A DNA stretch of 64,000 nt from Apium graveolens (Eukaryota; Streptophyta; Magnoliopsida; Apiales; Apiaceae): NCBI RefSeq assembly GCF_009905375.1, contig NC_133657.1:43760192-43824191 (forward strand), given 5' to 3'. Shown piece by piece: positions 61,228-64,000 of the stretch; the first letter of the stretch is position 1, and each line of letters starts with the position of its first letter. A program made the position numbers and the translations under genes. The notes under the pieces were generated by a model, which searched no databases, was not told the origin of the DNA, and saw only the letters and a list, made by a program, of their open reading frames with translations.

Positions 61228-64000
61228 GTAAAGATCGTCAGAATCCAAATCCGAACACTTTGATTTTTCCCGGAAATTCACAAGATACGGAGAGAATTGA
61301 GTATAAGGTAACAGGATAAAAAGGATTTAAATTAAAGGATTATAGGAGAGGATCATAAAAGGAATATAATATATTGAGAAAGGTTAAGGGAACCTAAGTA
61401 ATAAGATCCCGGGTATGATCCCTCAAACGATAAACGAGAACGAAAGATAAGCGAACCGTAAAACAAATAAGTGATCAAGAGACAAGCTTGTACAAGAAGC
61501 CAGGGATTGTGACATCATCAAACCACAAGGTGTGGACAAGTGGGAGCATTATGACATGTGCAAGGTGACATAAGCATGACATGGGAAGGAAGGAGGTGTG
61601 GTGGCTTTGTAACCACACAAATTCAAGGGCAAGAAGGTAATTGACTAAAGCAAGCACAAAAACCAAGCAACCAAGCCAAGCAAATCATTTTTCATCAAAA
61701 TCAAAAAGAAACCAAGGCATTGTTCTTCATGCTCTCGGCCAAAACAGAATCAGAACACTAAAACTGCTGTATCTCCTTCATTTCTCACTCAAATATTGTG
61801 TTCTATAGCTCATTGGAAAGGTATTGAGATGGCCTACAACTCTTGTTCACAAGTCTCGTCCAAATAATCATGGTAAGACCCTCATTTTTACAGTTCTTTA
61901 AATCGGACTTTTAGAAACTTCAAAGCCTAACTTTGTGTTCTTGATTTTTTTTGGAAAGATCAAGCTTGTAGGAGGCTCCCTAAGGCTTCCTAGCAACTTA
62001 ACACCTCCCAAGGAAGGTATAAACTTCAAACCCTAGCCTTTACTTTATTTGTTAGTAAGTTTAATGGTTGGTGTTGTGAAATGAGAAGCATGGATTGTGA
62101 TTATTAGTAGTTTGGTTTGATTTGGAAGTGTTTTAGTAATTGAAGCTTGATTATAGTTCATAGATCTTGATTGTGGTTGTTTGAGTTGAAAACCTTGGAG
62201 ATTATGGACTGATGTGGTATGGTTTAGGTGAAGTTTTGTTGTATTGATGGTTATGAATTGGTTGGTGGTTAATTGGAGTAGTTTAAACATTGGTAATCGC
62301 GTAAACATAGCCGTCGTAACGTCCGATTTTCTTTGGACTGTTTTTGTGCATAACATTAGGACCCGAGAACCCCCTGCTAGATTATGACCACTGCTATGTT
62401 TAGATAGCTCATGTTACGAGCTTCGTTTTGATATGTAGTTCGTTCGATTCCGATGCACGGTTTAGGAGAAACAACCGTTTCAAGTAACGGCGTTTCGCGA
62501 ACGAAACTTTTCCCCTCGCCTTACTTTGAAACATAGGTTAAAGACCAAAAAGGGTTAATTAATGTATGAAACATTTATGGTAAGTGTGTTAGGCAGTTGG
62601 TAAGACACTCGCGAAGGAATCGCTTTAAAACTCGTAAAGGTTAAATTATTAAAAATGGTGGAGCCGAGGGTACCCGAGTGACTTAAGCGAATCAGTGAGC
62701 GCAAAACGAGCGTTAGAGTCTGAGTTGGTTAGGGTATAGATTTACAAGTGACTTTGGTTTAATTCCAACTTACTTGTTGCTTATAGGTTACCAGACTCGT
62801 CCCGAGCCATTCGTAACCCCCAGTCGCTCAGGCAAGTTTTCTACCCGTTATACTGTTGTTGTGATGTAAATATATGTATATGCATTATCTTGTGATATTG
62901 CATGATTGTTATTAGCAAATTTTGCGATATATTGGAGCATGCTAATATGGTATATATGCATGTCTGTTTCGTAATCTGGTTATCTATCTGTTGATTTCAA
63001 TGCTTATAGTTGCATAATACCTATGCTAGAAATAAGCAAGTAGTTGCGTATACCCTTAGTATAGGGGATAAAAGGTGAACATATTTCTAAACCGGGAGTC
63101 GATGTTCCCGAGTATATATATATATATATATTTATTTATATATATATATATATGGATATAGTTTTTAAAACTATTAATCGAATAAGGTTTATTCGATAAC
63201 TTTAACTTTATTTTATTATTGAATATTATTTCAAATATTATTCGAAGGCGTATGACTCCTTTACATTATTTATTGAATATTATTTGAATATTCATTTGAG
63301 GATGTATGACTCCTTTATTTTATTTAATGAATATTATTTATAATATTCATTCGAGGTATTATGACTCAGCTTATTTTATTTATTGAATATTATTTGAATA
63401 TTCATTTGAGGATCTATGACTCCGATTATTTGCTGAGATATATTCTTTATTTTATTAAAGAATAAGGTGTCGATAATCAAACTTATTTTTGATTATTCAA
63501 ATAAAGATATTACTTTCGTATAAGTATATCTTTGATTATTTGCTATTCATTTCAAGTATAAGTTTTAATACTTCTACTTCAATTATTTTATAAAGATTAT
63601 CTTTTATGGGAATATTATTTAAATAATAATATTCAGACATTTTCTAAATATTCTGGGGACTGATTTACTTCATTAAATCAGTTTTACTCCAAACACTCTT
63701 TAAAGTGTTTTCGAGTCTTTAAAATGATTTTCAAAAGTTAGAGCGGATCCCAAAACTATTTTTATATTTAAGATCTTCCTTTTAAAAAGGGGATTTAAAT
63801 ACTCGCTCAAAACCTGGGGGATCCGGCTCGATGGTGTGTTTTATATTCGCAACAAGGTTGCTGTCTTGGTAAAAGAGTTTTTGATTACTTACCCAATATT
63901 CGGGAAGTAAAATTCTTGGAACAAGTTAATCCATTAACAGGCATCGCCTGGGAAATATCGGTGAGTTTTCCTTTCCAACTAGGTACGACTTCTTGGTGGA
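61228..64000 (+). repeat. Element D 3' LTR, second part (runs off window)
   Basis: It resumes with the gtaaa duplication at 61228-61232 and matches the D 5' LTR from 37282 on, including D's private block at about 61680-62290 and the 45-nt predicted exon (62787-62831). About nine differences cluster at about 62660-62735; elsewhere differences are rare. Confidence 0.95.

Larger units (their letters stand above)
37133..64000 (+). mobile_element. Non-autonomous gypsy element D, interrupted by E
   Basis: 5' LTR 37133-41415, PBS, leader, transposed RT/RNase H segment, decayed gag-pol, polypurine tract, and a 3' LTR split by element E (46961-47114 and 61228 to beyond the window). The left flank is tataa; the right end is not in view. 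The LTR pair is very similar except for one cluster of differences, so D is fairly young though coding-dead. It inserted into LTR G. Confidence 0.9.

Overview
The window is a retrotransposon nest from a plant nuclear genome, probably a eudicot with a large, repeat-rich genome. The evidence is chromodomain-bearing Ty3/gypsy pol of the Tekay/Del type, initiator-tRNA-Met primer binding sites, SIRE-type and other Ty1/copia pieces, and high AT content. I cannot name the species. I found no host gene, rRNA, tRNA or CRISPR array; nearly every base belongs to a recognisable LTR element. Names A, B, D, E, F, G, H, K and S are mine.

Left half, mostly minus strand. 1-767 is part of an LTR (K). Element B (about 798-27184) is a degraded element whose 3' LTR is split by the complete 13.8-kb element A (934-14731, target duplication attta). 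A carries gag, protease, RT, RNase H, integrase and a chromodomain, broken by four in-frame stops and one frame change, plus an extra acidic ORF upstream of gag. B abuts the 3' part of a SIRE-like copia element (S, 27185-30773, plus strand), which lies in the LTR of an older gypsy element (F, 30774-32428, minus).

Right half. F is broken by a copia element (H, 32429-34998, minus). H is interrupted by a diverged gypsy LTR (G, 34999-37132, plus), which is interrupted by element D (37133 to beyond the window, plus). D's 3' LTR is in turn split by the complete 14.1-kb element E (47115-61227, target duplication gtaaa). E's two 4.27-kb LTRs are almost identical, so it is the newest insertion. Insertion order on the right is F, H, G, D, E; on the left F, S, B, A.

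A, B, D and E are one family with very long LTRs (3.9-4.3 kb). A is the near-autonomous type. B, D and E share a decayed gag-pol with an extra RT/RNase H segment between the PBS and gag, so they form a non-autonomous lineage that presumably uses enzymes from A-like relatives.

The most unusual signal is inside the LTRs. Each scorable LTR carries a conserved splice-site-like pattern predicting a short-exon leader, with a 58-71 nt exon and a 44-45 nt exon. In A and E the predicted exons contain no ATG before a 33-40 codon ORF about 400 bp before the LTR end. In element A that ORF starts with a sequence strikingly like the histone H3 N-terminal tail. Splicing and translation are inferences from sequence only.
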